Assembly: GCA_037951105.1 (NCBI GenBank)
Contig: JBAMJV010005534.1
Span: 115,473-179,472 of the forward strand
Reading direction: 5' to 3'
DNA from: Echinarachnius parma
Taxonomy: Eukaryota; Echinodermata; Echinoidea; Clypeasteroida; Echinarachniidae
DNA length: 64,000 bases
Part shown: piece after piece, positions 10,546-23,315 of the stretch
Layout of the letters: each line of letters starts with the position of its first letter
Numbering within the stretch: the first letter of the stretch is position 1
Made by a program: the position numbers and the translations under genes
Notes under the pieces: model-generated
The model's input: the letters and a program-made list of their open reading frames with translations, nothing else
The model's database searches: none
Told to the model about the DNA's origin: nothing

Positions 10546-11850
10546 GCATCATTTGGCGATATGTACAGTTCTGAATTGAGTTTCTGCAGAAACATTCCAT
10601 TGTTTATCTGTATATATTACATGCAAAATACATTATAGATCTATCACAGAGACTAAACGGTACATTTAACGGTTCCTAGGAGCGTTTCATATAATTTCAT
10701 CTACGAACAAAATATTCCGTTTTTGTACAAGAGACTAGACATGCCGTACAGCAGACCTTACCACCAAAATAATAATAATAATAATGTATATTTATATAAT
10801 AATATATATGCATAAAGCGCAAATTGCAAAAAGCCTCTAAGCGCTTAACAAAATATTTACATAAACATTAACAGTGTAATATTTTAGTGACGTATATATG
10901 ACGTAGATACAATACATTTTAGCTTTGTACACGAATAAAAAGATTGACCAATATTCGGGCTGACATGCAAAGACAAAAGGTCACTTGACTTCACGAAGGG
11001 AGTGTTTGCCTTTTGCAAGCCCATTTTCAAAAGTTGCGAGACTATTGTCTTAAAGGAAATGTCATTTAACAGCTTGCCTGAAGAAATTAGGGCTTCAAAT
11101 CATGTTTTCGTGGAGTTATACACCTCAAAATAATGACTCGTTTAACTGAGCATTATTCGAGAATTCACCCGTATTAAATTTCGCTCACAATTATAGCTGC
11201 CGGCTCATTCCGTTGCTGTGTTTGACCAATACGCGACCCGCGCGCCGATTGTGATCGAACAACGGCGTAAGCGAATACTAACAAAATAATTAAGACTCCC
11301 TAAAACTGAGTAAATGTTAGTGTTTATTTTTTAGACCTTTTCCGTAGCATACTTTTACAAATGCCGTCTTCACATTAAGTTCCATAATGTTGCAATAAGA
11401 TGCTTAATCATGTAGACATTTATTGGCAGACATATAGTACGTTGAAGGGATGATTTATACACATTCGTTTTTCATTCGTAGGAATCCAAACTACAGGGTT
11501 ATTCGATCTGAAATCGTGTGTGTGTGTGTGTGTTACATTCATCCTCGTCCGTCTACTGGTATCTGTTCAGACGATTTGTAAAAAGCGGACACTTCCTTTA
11601 ACGGTAAGTCAGGCTTTCAAAAGTATTTCAAAAGATGCGCAAGACTGATAGAGAAAAAGGTCAAGAAGCGGCGGGGCGTCGTATTTACGCGTTCTGAAGC
11701 AATAAGACAAATCGTTGAGGGGAGGGGGGGGGGGGGGGGGGCAGAATTATGGCCCCGGCCTTATTGGGGTTATAAGTCGTACGTGAAATGACTTGGTGTT
11801 AATTAGCAAATGTATTTACATTTTGAATTATGTCATAAGGCTTGAAATAC
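10546..11850. other. Intron sequence of the mind bomb-like gene
   Basis: Holds an AAT/AT-rich microsatellite with an AAGCGC tail at 10769-10850, a short GT run near 11515-11531, and a G-run at 11725-11741. No coding potential or RNA gene seen. Confidence 0.5.
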
Positions 11851-11980
11851 CTGAACGGCCAGTATGATCCTCAGGGTGGCGACACTGTTGTTGACAGCTG
11901 CGATGTGAACCACTGTGTTCCCGTCTTCTCTTGGTATCGTAATAGCACTAGGGTGCTCTTGAAGTATCAACTGAGCTGCC
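11851..11980 (-). CDS. Mind bomb-like gene, ankyrin exon
   Basis: The acceptor tcattcgcag and the donor CAG/gtattt bound 130 bases. The split first codon is completed by the two bases left from the preceding exon. It encodes AAQLILQEHPSAITIPREDG then NTVVHIAAVNNSVATLRII, an ankyrin repeat whose consensus TxLHxAA becomes TVVHIAA. It ends in phase 0, matching the next exon. Confidence 0.85.
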
Positions 11981-12378
11981 CTGCGAATGACATTAAAATA
12001 TTGATGAATTGCCAAACCCTTATGTGGAACATGACAAATAAGGACTTGTTTTAATGTGTCTACACTGTACTGATCGGGATTGATTACCCTGGTGTTACGC
12101 GATGGCGTTTCCAAGCGTTCCCTGACCTATTTGTTTTTTGTGATATGGTGGTCATCGTTGAGGTTTGATCAAGTTTCGGAGAATGGGGAATTTTACATGA
12201 CCGTGCCATACGAGGTAATTGTTCAAAACTCCTGGGTCCTCCAATCGATCCTAGCTTCCGTCTCGTAAGCCTACAATCACAATATATGCTAACATCAAAA
12301 CATCAGATATCTAAGTAGCTTTGAATTTGGAATGTATTTTTAATACGAATGTTATTCTACGAAATAATTATTCCTTAC

Positions 12379-12533
12379 TGTGGTATATTCGCACAAGCAG
12401 CAAACTGGAGTGGAGTGAGTTTCCACTTATTCAGCAAAGACAGGTCAAGGTCAGGAGCCTCTACGATAAGTTCGATGACCTCATGATGTTTTTTCTTGAT
12501 TGCTTCATGGAGGGCCGTATCCTCATCTGAATC
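12379..12533 (-). CDS. Mind bomb-like gene, ankyrin exon
   Basis: Opens after tttatag with DSDEDTALHEAIKKKHHEVI, continues with an acidic EAPDLDLSLLNKW segment and LTPLQFAACANIP. The donor GTAAGG at 12377-12378 leaves two bases, exactly what the next exon needs. The DGDTPLHDAI-like opening is a signature of mind bomb ankyrins, where x-D-T-x-LH-x-AI-x-KK recurs. Confidence 0.87.
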
Positions 12534-13199
12534 CTATAAAAGCAAATGGATGACTCGTTATACACATTGAAAGACAACATGGTTTAATATTACAGCACAC
12601 ACTAAGCTAAGTTTAGGAAAAGGTGAAAAGATTCACCTTACAAACTTTCAATCAACTTTAAAGTGGAACTACAAATAAGTTCAGGTTGTTGCACCTTTTC
12701 AAAAGGTCTTTCTTTGCTCTTTTAAAAATCCAAATTTTCATCCTTTAAATTCCAAACAAAAGGGTTTAATTTCCTAAACATGTACTTGAAACCCTGCGAA
12801 ATAGGGGGTCGTGTTCGACCTCTAGAACGATCATGTGTCCTACCTCTGAATACGAGGTGACACCCTCCGGGAGTTCAGTTCAGTATAGTTAAGCTCACTT
12901 GTAGGTTGAGCGAACATTCAAGTACAGTATGCTTCTTGTAACCATTCAGAAGCTTCAATCCCGTACAAGATAATCAAATTGTGGGACTATATAGCCAAAA
13001 GTATGTTCAAACAATTAAATAAGTGGAGAAGTTTCAAATTAAAATAAAAGTTTATTACTCTGACTCACATTGATACCAAGATGTATAACTATGAACACGT
13101 GAACCTTGATCATCATTTTTCTATGTTGTGGCAACTACCCTATTCCGTTTGGTTTTATTTCTTTATTTGTTTGTGGTGTTTATTTATTTGTTTGTTTGT

Positions 13200-13241
<42 letters not shown>

Positions 13242-13826
13242 GTTTTTTTGTTGTTGGGGGGGGGGGGGGGGGGTCATCCTGTATTGGGATATCAGCGAAG
13301 CTCTGACATGTCATTAGATGAAATCATATTTCTGACTCTACACCACCCCCCCCCCCCCCCTCCCCCCCCCCTCCCCCCCCCCCCCCCCCATATAGTCTGT
13401 AAATGTCTAGGCATGCCATTATGGGGTGTGGGGCTTTTGGTTGTCTCACTGGTCACTCTGAAAACATTTGCCCCCAATCGCCAAAAAGCGGATCTCTGCC
13501 TCTGCTGTATTTGCTTGAACATCTTCTAAAGCGTGTGAATACAATTCTAAAATCGAAATCGCTTAAAGATCGATTAAGAGCATTATTCTTAGTTTGTAAG
13601 TAATTTCGCTGAAATCAAAGCGAAATTTAATTATTGCCGTAGTGTATGAAAAGCATACCCCCCCCCCCCCCCTCCCCCCCGCGCTTGCACGACTGAACCA
13701 GTGGTCAATCTGTCCCGGTCCCGTTTTAGTACGCACCTCACCCCTTACACATCCTGGCTACGAGTCTGAAAATTAGAGAACATCTTAAACATTGTTAAAT
13801 GCAATTCTGAAGTACGGATCTCTGAC
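12534..13826. other. Intron with GTT microsatellite and long G/C runs
   Basis: A (GTT)n run at about 13195-13250 leads into a G-run at 13257-13273. A nearly continuous C-rich stretch follows at 13345-13389, and another C-run lies at 13659-13680. Frames reading Val/Leu/Cys or Pro stretches here are artefacts. Nothing else recognisable. Confidence 0.6.
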
Positions 13827-13982
13827 CTGGATGTTGACGTTGCAACCGAGCTTGATGAGAACTCGAGCGCAGTCCACTCTGCCCCTTAACGCTGCATAGA
13901 GCAGAGGTGTTACACCCTTCTTGTTACCCATGTTAATATCCGCTCCTCGCCGATCAAGTACTTAGTCATAGCTGGCTCATCC
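13827..13982 (-). pseudogene. Mind bomb-like gene, ankyrin exon with a frame break
   Basis: The acceptor ctatgcag and donor CAG/gtcaga bound 156 bases. Starting in the phase left by the previous exon it reads GDEPAMTKYLI, then the ankyrin frame continues only one frame over as RGADINMGNKKGVTPLLYAA and LRGRVDCARVLIKLGCNVNI, leaving in phase 0. A single missing base near 13949-13952 explains this: exon length is one short of what both junctions demand. It could be a true inactivating deletion, a polymorphism or a base-calling error. Confidence 0.75.
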
Positions 13983-15059
13983 CTGCATAGATGTATAAAG
14001 TGTTAAATGACAATGTTGTCAAAGCTCAGAACGTTATTAGTCATGGTTCGTAGTGGTTCCAAATATTCATTAATCATAAGTCATAACATAGACCATATCA
14101 GACTATCTCCTATGTTCATTTTCTTTCACATATCTCGCGGTTGTATATGGTTGCTCAATGCTCTCTGGAAACAGTATTAGTCCGTGGGCCAGAGGGGTCT
14201 ACCGTGACCCCCCTATGATCCTCCGACTTGGGTGTCATTTTGTCCATTGGTATGTCTAATGTTAGAAACAAAATGTTCCCAAGAAAAAAACTCATTTGCA
14301 CTATGTTTTTTTACTACTTTTTTGAAGGTATGTAAAAATAGCACTTTTTAATTTTTTGCTGCATTTCTTAGGGTTGGTGAAAATTGAGATTGCATTAACT
14401 GCTCTCATTTAATAATGGCTAGGTCTGTATCAACTAAACTTTACTGATACATATGTTTACATAAGCATAAGACACAGAAAAAGTTTCATGGTCAAAGTTG
14501 ATTGGCTTCATATAATTATGACGTCATCAAATTTGCATATGAAAAATCATGCGAATTTCCTTGAACAAAACGGTCAAAAAAACAATGTTCATTAGTACAG
14601 TTTATTTTTTTCACCATGAAAATGATGATAATGAGCTTAAACTTATGTTGTCTATTTCTGAAAGTATATTAAGATCAGAAATGGGGTTATTCTTTGAATA
14701 TAATGTACAAAAATGACATTTTTAATTACGTAATCACCATGCGTCATATGCAGTTTTAAGGCATATGATGGCCATGTTGTGTAGGGCCCAAGTGAATACA
14801 TATTGCTTCCTGTTTTATTTCTTTATTTGAGGACCAATCACTCTCATATTTGGCACATATGTAAACCTAGTAGGGCTCTTTAGTTTGCAATAATTAGAAT
14901 TTCAAAAGGTCATCATATGAGGGCGCTATTTACTAAAATTTGATAAAAACATACAAAATCCCATAGATTCCAATATAATGAGGCTTTTTTCTCTATATGT
15001 CTGATTTGTATAGACAACTTGATTTTTAGTTCGCATTATTATACAAATTTACTTTTCCT

Positions 15060-15860
15060 AGAATGAAATTAAAGACAGTTTTGTTGTATCTTATATGTTT
15101 TAGGGCATAAATACGTCTAAATGTTACTTTAAAAGTGGAATGGGGAATACAGTGCGCTACATACAAACTATTTTGATTGTTTATTTAATCCTAACTCTAT
15201 TAATCTAGTCATGAGTGAGATTTTCGATAGCATATCTATTACTATACCAAATTAAGGCAACATGTTTTGGGACATCTTGCCTTAAATTTGTTTTTCAATA
15301 TTTTGTATTATTCTTTTTGGCATCACTTTTTTTCAGAGAAGAGAACAAAATAAAACGTCTCGTTGACAGTTGATTATTTGATCCCTCCTCAATTGTGAGT
15401 TTTTGTCTTAAACTGATGGTTTTGTGTTGACAACTCGATTTTGTTTCATTAGTACAGTATGCAAGTTTATGCAAGTTCATACCTCCAAGGATACCTCCAT
15501 GTATGTATAATAGTTTATAACTGTCTGAATGTGACCTTGAAAGTGAAATTAGAAATACATTGCGATACATATGTTGTTATGTACCATTTGTTCAGCCCTG
15601 TTAATCTAGCACTGAGTAAGTTGTTTCTATCTGAATACATTTACGAATATCAAATATAAACATAACAAACACAAAATAGCTATTATACATCTAGTCAGAT
15701 TTAAACAGAAAAAACATTAATTCTATTACTTTTTTTGCTTGGACCACTCGGCCTTTTTAGAAAAGGGAACAGCACAGTACGTCTCATTAACAAGGATGAA
15801 CATTATAAGTTTGGGGTTACCAGGGTCACAGAGAGTTTACAAAACCTATAGGCACAGGGG
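15060..15860 (+). repeat. Degenerate tandem duplication, unit about 430 bp
   Basis: Landmarks recur in the same order in 15060-15430 and 15480-15860: a gtgaaatt/gtggaat block followed by tac(a/g)ttgcg-tacat, then ttaatct...gagt(a/g)ag, then aga(a)gggaacaa..acgtctc. Similarity is modest. It extends the left arm of the foldback element inward. Confidence 0.45.
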
Positions 15861-16320
15861 AAGTCTGTGTGTACAGCATTGTTTTGTATTTTCTGCAACT
15901 CTTTTTCTTTAATAAAGATGAAGCATACTATTCATAGTCATATTCATCAAACATGATTTTACATCAAAGTTTATTTAGAGCAATTAAGTGGAGACATTCC
16001 ATTAGTCATTGACACATAGAAATGGTAAAGATGAAGTTGTAACCGTTCAATATAATTTGGCCTTCCTGAGAACCCTAAATGATCTGGAAGGATCACGGCC
16101 TGAAAAGCCACTATGGCAACATTGTTGATATCGATTCGCTGTTTTATCCACTGTGTGGGAAACGGTGGCAGAGCATACATGCTTTTAAGCTTAAATAACA
16201 ACGAAGGATGGACGACACATATCTGTTGGACTTTTTATCCTTTTAAATGTATTTTCCTTAGGAGATATCCATGGCATGAAATAAGCTACAAAGATCAATG
16301 TGGACATGTCGATAACAAAC

Positions 16321-16530
16321 GGGGGGGGGGGGGGGGGGGGGGGGGTACTCGTGTATACAGTATTTGCGATACGGGTATGTGTCGCTTCAAAGACCCCTGT
16401 TTTACAGCCGATCCGGCCGCTCCTAAGGGTCCCATCTTTCATTTTAAAAAAGGCAGATCGACGCTCCTAAGGTTCCCATTTTTATATTGAAAAGGCCAAT
16501 CGCCGCTCCTATAAGTCTCTTTTCATCAAA
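16321..16530 (+). repeat. G-tract module, diverged copy
   Basis: A run of 25 G is followed by tactcgtgtatacagtattt and a gatacgggtatgtgtcgct phrase corresponding to the 3196-3388 module. Then come three imperfect copies of a gccgctcctaagggtccca unit. Confidence 0.6.
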
Positions 16531-16861
16531 ACAAAACAAGGCCGCTTTTTAGAGCTCTGCCTCGATAATTGTTGGCGATGGACAACTGTTAGGGATAAGT
16601 CTACCCTTTCTACATGATAGAATCTCTCCCGCACGCGTACAGTGAAGGCATTCTCTGCTGCAGATTGATAAACTGTTTGTTTTCAAAGGAGATTATCGGT
16701 TGTTGTTGTTTTTTTACCACCACCTTCAATAGCAGTTTTGAGATTGTTTCATGCATTATTTCGTATCATCACACAAATTCCTGCCAATGTCGGGAAAATA
16801 TGAGCGCTACGTCGTTTGCCTCTGTCAGATCTTTGATTGTGCACATTCAATGTACCAGATT

Positions 16862-18440
16862 ACAATTAAGCAGGTGGTCCATGATCTGAGGGGCTTGACC
16901 GCACTCGCATTCTGCTGCACCTTCGATATATCCCCAGTTCAACATGTTGGTTTGCATCTTCCCACGCCTGCCAAAGCCTATTCAGGCTACGCAAAGTCAT
17001 CAAGGATTGGTTGAATCCTGCTGACAGTTTCTCTGATGGCACCATAGGCATACACTAGTGGCATGTCCTAAAGCTCAATTTGTCTTCCCAGAGTTTGAGC
17101 CTTCTTGAAGACACGCGTGAAAGGAAACTTTCCGTGACTTAGTGGGCCAAGGATGCAGTGGGTGGTAATGCAGTGGGTGTCCTTCGTCCTCTGTTTGTCT
17201 CAGTCGTTCCTTCTGGTTATCAGCAGCCCTCTTTATTTCAGGGGGTGCGATGCCAGAGATAAGATATATGTTATCAGTCCTCGTTCGTCTCATACATCAT
17301 GTGATATAACGTAAGCTTGTTTTCTTCGTTGCATGTGCTGAGCTTTCCCACATCCGTGCAGGCATACTCTGCAACATAGTATAAGAGAGATCTGATTGTT
17401 GTCGGGATTGCACTCCACGAGGACATGTTTGATGTGCTCGGTTTGCCAAGAAAGGCATTCCTGGAGCTGACCTTCCCCTTGAGCTTGGTGATATAGGCCT
17501 TGTACTTTTGAAAGATCTATCTAAGGTCACCCCTAGATATGTAGAGAGGACTATCACAGTGTCCCAGTCTAGTTCCATTCCAAGTGATCTTCAGTTTCTG
17601 GTTTGCATGCATGTTTTTGAGATGAAAGGCGCATATTTCAGATTTAGTTGAATTAGACTTCAGATGATTATCTTTGTAGTACAAGGATAGGTTGGTAAGT
17701 CCCTCATACAAGGTGGCTTCTGCCTTAGGGAAGTCATCACTTTGGGTGGTGATACACATGTCGTCTGCACATATGAAACTCCTGGTCTCAGGGTAGATAT
17801 AGGTTGATCGTTAACATAGATGTTGACATGGGTGTAGATACTTACGTAATACATATTCATCAGGGAGGGATGAATCAATAGATCATCCCCCCCCCCCCCC
17901 CCCTCTCAATGAATAAGTATCAATGACATATCTACCCCCATGAATGCTGAACAGAGTTGGGCCAGAATGCTTCCTTGGGGAGGCCATTCTTCTGCCTGCG
18001 CCAACGACTCTTCTTTGCAAACAGCTCAACCAAGACGTTTTCAATCAGGGTCTTGACCATTTTGGTCAGGTGCATGTTGTTCACATTCAGTATTTTGTGT
18101 AGAGCCTGTGGTGGTTGACAGTAGCATAAGCTGTTGAGAGGTCTACAAACACAAGACACTTACTGCATGGAAACCATCTTCTATATGTTGGGTAAGGTTA
18201 AGCATTTGTCTTGTGCAAGACTTCCCAGGCCGGAATCCTGCCTGTTCCTTCATCAGAGATGGTTCTACAACTGCACATAAGCGGGTCAGAATTAGTCGCT
18301 TGAACAGCTTGAAGGTGTGGCAAAGAAGTAGTCTGTTAAACGCTTTGTTGCTGATGGGTCTTTTTCTGGAGCTTGCATGTTCTGATGGATGCCGTTCCGC
18401 GACAGGGAAAGTGTCCTCCCAATAGAGTTGTCCACACATG
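16862..18440 (-). pseudogene. Decayed jockey-like LINE reverse transcriptase
   Basis: Minus-strand fragments in several frames. The RT core opens with LLCHTFKLFKRLILTRL and KEQAGFRPGKSCTRQMLNLT, followed by ATVNH/LLLHKILNVNNMHLTKMV pieces. ICADDMCITTQ then LKSNSTKSEICAFHLKN mark the catalytic and thumb region. Downstream lie YLGVTLDRS and a C-terminal CSRMRVRSS-like segment. Numerous stops and frameshifts. It lies in the loop of the 14178-22048 element. Confidence 0.8.
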
Positions 18441-18629
18441 TAAATTTTGTCGTGGTAAGATTTACATTTAGTTGGTGTATGTTTAGGATTGTAGCGAGTG
18501 TGATATTAATATCAGAGATAATTACTGTGTTGTGTTATTGTGCTCTTGACTACAATTCAAAGGTCTTCAGCATAAATTAGAATTGTTTCAGCAGTTTGGT
18601 TAAGTGAAATCAATTGTAACCTCATTTAC

Positions 18630-18850
18630 ATGTTAAGGATGAGCCAATGCCTTACGGTTTCATATGCATAGGCAGCAGTTGGTTTTAAGATATCTTCTAT
18701 GGACTGTGGCAAATTAATTACTTAGCTCGTGATTAATAACATTGGTCAGGAGCCAGCCTGCCCAAGTTTGGGGTGCTCTTTTGTGATTGCGTGGTGCTGG
18801 TTTAGGATCAAGCGCTTCAAAAGCTTAAAGATGTGGCGCAGCTAGAAGGA
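18630..18850 (-). pseudogene. Second fragment of the same LINE RT region
   Basis: Reads, minus strand, like HIFKLLKRLILNQHHAITKE followed by GQAG, the same palm segment (HTFKLFKRLILTRL ... EQAGFRPG) already present at about 18210-18380. Either a partial duplication or a second inserted copy. Confidence 0.55.
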
Positions 18851-19652
18851 AGATGCTTAACTTTCGTATCATTCTTTGTCATAATTTCCTGGCGTAAAGA
18901 TAGTGATTTGTTGGCATTATATCTGATCACTACAGCTAGTACAAACGGTGTAATGCTTAAGTTCCATAATGAAATTTGATGTACATGTATATACATTATT
19001 TGTCACCTTTATTCATAGTGAAGAAAAACAATCATGAAATATGGGATCTAACTGACATCAGCTATTGCCACAGCCATGCTTTCACAGGCCGTCATGCTAG
19101 CAGACCATATGTGAGGTGTCAGTGATTAATGGAATGTACTTAGTATCCCGTTTATTATGAATATTGACATAGTACGTTGATTTTGGTAACAAAATAAAAG
19201 CGCAAATGTTGCAAAAGAAGTAACAGTTCTACACACACATACGTTCCCATGCAAGTGCCTCTAAATTCTAGACAACTTTTCATGATCTAAAACATATTTC
19301 AATGTGGACGTTAACTTTAATTTTATTTTATTTCTGTCACCATGGTAATCATAAAGGCATGCATGTGTGTGTACTCATTTAGTTATCACATGACGTTTCT
19401 GTCACTTTTGTAGGGTAGGTATCAAATAATGAACTGCAGACAAGAGGTGTTCATTTTTGTTCTCTTCTCTGAAAAGAAATGTCATGCCAAACAGAAGAAT
19501 ACAAATAATGAAAAACAAGTTTCTGAATATAATTTTTCCCAAACATTTATCTTAACTTGATATTGGAGTAAAAATGCTATCGAAAATCTCACTCAGGACT
19601 AGATACATAGCATCATAGGATCACTATTAAATTAATAATCTGGAATTGTTTG

Positions 19653-21047
19653 TACCCTCCCGTGCCAAAAGTATTGCAACATAGACACATGCATTACACA
19701 GGAGGCAATGTATGACATGAAGCTAAGTGCTGTTTTGATTAATTTGTAGTAAATGATTTAAGTTCTTATTATCAGGCACATTTCAGTAACATGTCAAGAG
19801 TCATTTATCATGTAAAGTTCATGCAGTTCTAGTATTTTGTTGGGTACCCGCGCATTCTGATAATGGCGCGCATCCTCCTTGGTAGAGTCCCGTATAGACC
19901 ATGCAGTCTTTCTTGGGTCATGCTGTCCCAGACCCTGAAGATAGAGCCGACCAAACCCTCCCTGGTGGTTGCTCCGTCCGTGGTGAGGGCTATCTTGATG
20001 ACATCTCACAGATTCTCTATCGGGTTAGCATCTGGTGATTGTTCTGGCCACTGCACCCTGTTGACGCCATTTTCATCATACCATTGGTCCATCTGGGCAG
20101 CCCTGTGCGCCGGTGCGTTGTCATCCTAGAAAATGAACGGGTGTTGCGCGTCGCAAAAGATGTTACCAATTGATGGAAACACGTGAGAGTCCAGAATCTC
20201 CCGATATTTTTGCGTTATCCATGTTCCCGTACACGACAACAAGATCTCCGACTCCATAGATGCCGACACACCCCCAAACCATGACTGAAACTGCATTCCT
20301 GTAGAGTGTAGATCAGGTTCCTTGGGTTGTATGAGGTGTCGGGTTCACGCCAGACTCTTACTCTTCCGTCGTTTGAAGAAATGCAAAACCTACTCTCGTC
20401 GGAAAAGACCGGAAGTAACTCCAATTGTCCTACACCGTCCAATCCCTCACTCTGGAGGACCACCTGATGCGTCTCTGGCGATTGACACGAGATATGAGTA
20501 CCTTCCTCCTGGAAATGCGGGCATAGAGATTGTGGAAGTATAGACGTCTTTGTGTCGTCCTCTTTGAGATTCGCCGATCAACTCTGTAGCTCCAGTGAGC
20601 TGCCAAAGTTTTTGCAGATTCGAATCGGGTCGTACGAGCCTGACGCAGAAGGTACCAATCTTCCAGACGTGTGGTCTTTCTACCTCTGGCAGATCTTGGT
20701 CGCTAGTCAACGTTGTCCGTTTCCCTATGCCGTTTACACACTCTGTACACCGTTTGACGGCATACCTGAAAGTGTTCAGCAATCTGAGCCACCGAAACCC
20801 CCTCCTCCTCAGGGCGACGATTTGTTGGCGTTGCACGTTAGATCACCCGGATGTCTTAACCATGGTTTGTGCATGAGGGACTCAGTGGCCTTGAATGAGA
20901 AAGTGAACAATGTGCACCTTCCATTTATACCGAAATGTCGGCCACTGTTCAATTATTTAGAACAAAACACCACTACAACATAGATAAGTAATTTACCAAA
21001 AATGTAACGATTTCACCATGTTGCAATACTTATGGCAAGGGAGGGTA
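19653..21047 (-). mobile_element. Tc1-type transposon with broken transposase
   Basis: TA-flanked ends TACCCTCCCGTGCCAAAAG and CTTATGGCAAGGGAGGGTA are inverted repeats of about 28 bp with a few mismatches. Minus-strand frames carry FSDESRFCISSNDGRVRVWR, the Tc1-family DDE region around the second aspartate. An N-terminal HTH-like stretch lies at 20540-20840, and a downstream segment (19794-20110) covers the DNAP-VHxA/NSPDxNPIE region in broken form. Several frameshifts. It split the right arm of the surrounding foldback element, so it is younger than that element. Confidence 0.87.
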
Positions 21048-22629
21048 TGTAGCGCAATGCAATCCCTATTCTACTTTTGAGGTAAAATTTAGACGGAGTT
21101 ATGCCTAATTTAAGGCCTAAAGCATATCATATACAACATAACAGTCTTAAATTGCATTCTAGGAAAAGACAATTTGCATAATAATGCAAACAAAATATCA
21201 AGTTGTCTATACAAAGCAGACAGATCGAGAAAAAAACTAATTATTATCAGAATTTATAGGATTTTGTATGTTTTTATCAAAATGTTGTAAATAGCGCCCT
21301 CACATGATGACTTTTTGAAATTCTACTTATCGCAAACTAAAGAGCCTTACTAGTTTTACATATGTGCCAAAAATGAGAGTGATTGGTTCTCAAATAAAGA
21401 AATCAAAGAGGAAGCAATATGTATTCACTTGGCCCTACACAACATGGCCATCATATGCCTTAAAACTCATATGACGCATGGTGATTACGTAATTAAAAAT
21501 GTCATTTTTGTACATTATATTCAAAGAATAACACCATTTGTTATCTGAATATACTTTCAGAAATAGACAACATAAGTGTAAGCTCATTATCATCATTTTC
21601 ATGGTGAAAAAAATAAACTGTACTAATGAACATTGTTTTTTTGACCGTTTTGTTCAAGGAAATTCGCATGATTTTTCATATGCAAATTTGATGACGTCAT
21701 AATTATATGAAGCCAATCAACTTTGACCATGAAACTTTTTCTGTGTATTATGCTCATGTAAACATATGTATCAGCAAAGTTTAGTTGATACAGACCTAGC
21801 CATTATGAAATGAGAGCAGTTAATGCAATCTCAATTTTCACCAACCCTAAGAAATGCAGCAAAAAATGAAAAAGTGCTATTTTTACATACCTTCAAAAAA
21901 GTAGTAAAAAAACATAGTGCAAATGAGTTTTTTTCTTGGGAACATTTTGTTTCTAGCATTAGACATATCAATGGACAAAATGACACCCAAGTCGGAGGAT
22001 CATAGGGGGGGGGGGGGTCACCGGTAGACCCCTCTGGCCCACGGACTATATTGTGAATCCTCGACACCCAAACTATCAGTTTGACGTTTCACTATCAAAC
22101 TTCCAGAACACGATCTCTTTTTTGTTCGCCATCATGTCGTTTCCCTAGAGTCTGGAACAGTCTGCCATAGTGTCAAAAAAGCTGCCATTTTTTGACCTAT
22201 TCTTTCTGAAGTCCTGTATTCTCTCTGTTCAATATGCACTTTTGACTACTACGATCATTAAGTTGCACTTATTTAACATGCAACTTCGCTGTTGTATTTG
22301 TTCTTTACAATTTCACACGGTCTGGGTTTATTATAATATTCGATGCTTAAATTTGTTTGCGATCGACCGGTAATACTAAATGTCTAATATCCGTATAACC
22401 GCGATACATAGCAAAGAATGGTAATCTCATGTTAGGGTTAAAGTTATGCTTTGTGATCTTTCTCCCATAACAAAAAATATATTTTCCTTATATCAATATA
22501 ATTGTTCTTTTAATGCGGTTGAGATAATATAGATATATTTGGACGTCGACGGATAATTGTTAAACCGCCTTCGTAGATTATTGTTATTGTTACTCAAGGC
22601 CAATGAATAGTATACAAATTATATATTAC

Positions 22630-22781
22630 CCTTCCACAGCATGGATCACTGGCGTGTACCCCACATCATCCTTAATGTCAATATTTGCTCCTGAGGCAAG
22701 CAGTGCTTGAACCACCTTAAGTTGACCTTGCGCTGCTGCCATATGCAGAACGCTTCTGCCTTCTGCTATCTTAGTGTCCAC
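22630..22781 (-). CDS. Mind bomb-like gene, first full ankyrin exon
   Basis: The acceptor aattcacag precedes GTGGACACT and the donor is GAAGG/gtaata. It encodes EGRSVLHMAAAQGQLKVV, then QALLASGANIDIKDDVG and YTPVIHAVE, one canonical ankyrin repeat plus the start of the next. The two leftover bases fit the first base of exon 13827-13982, giving VEGDEPAMTKYLI across the junction. Confidence 0.87.
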
Positions 22782-23315
22782 CTGTGAATTATAAGCAAGT
22801 CATAACAGTAGTTTTTACTTGATTCGTATATTTTGGATATTTATTGGATGCTTTGTGAACATCTTTCTTTGAGCTGCAACTTAACACCTTACAAGGCATA
22901 GCGTATTGTTCCTTACACAACTAAGGAAGAACGGATTGTTGCAGGTTGTCCGAGGGCTTGGTCTGAATATCATTGTCCATGTTTTACCGTACAAGTAACG
23001 TGCCCGTGTCTTCAACAGCTATCCAACCGGGACATTAAATAAACATTATCAAAAATAAGATGATTTTGATTGAAATATATGAATTTGTCCGAAAATCAGA
23101 AGTGATGTTTAGGAAAAAAATGGACCATTACATTCAATTGTCAAACAGTATCATTATTGGAGATGAAAGATTGATGTGCACTATTAGTGACGTTTGTTAG
23201 GATGGCTGGGCAGTGATCGTGGTGACTTCCTGGTGGTTACCTTGTGGCACCTTTACGGGGAATTGACCAACATTGATGCTTAGTGAAGACGTCGTGCCGA
23301 TGTGAGTGATTACAG
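22782..23315. other. Intron, no feature recognised
   Basis: Mixed sequence without repeats or frames that I recognise. Confidence 0.4.

Larger units (their letters stand above)
14178..22048. mobile_element. 7.9-kb foldback element with about 1-kb inverted arms
   Basis: The ends are TA-GTCCGTGGGCCAGAGGGG on the left and the exact complement CCCCTCTGGCCCACGGAC-TA on the right, giving a TA target. The arms pair from 14180-15166 with 21048-22046 at high similarity, and more loosely from 15167-15390 with 19430-19652, the right arm being split by a Tc1 copy (19653-21047). The loop holds a LINE fragment and a G-run repeat. No transposase matching these ends is seen, so it looks non-autonomous. It sits in one intron of the mind bomb-like gene. 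Confidence 0.85.

Noticed and set aside
13081..13529. Hydrophobic frame with Leu/Val runs followed by Gly and Pro runs
   Set aside because: Produced by the GTT repeat and the G- and C-runs; no conserved sequence beyond them.
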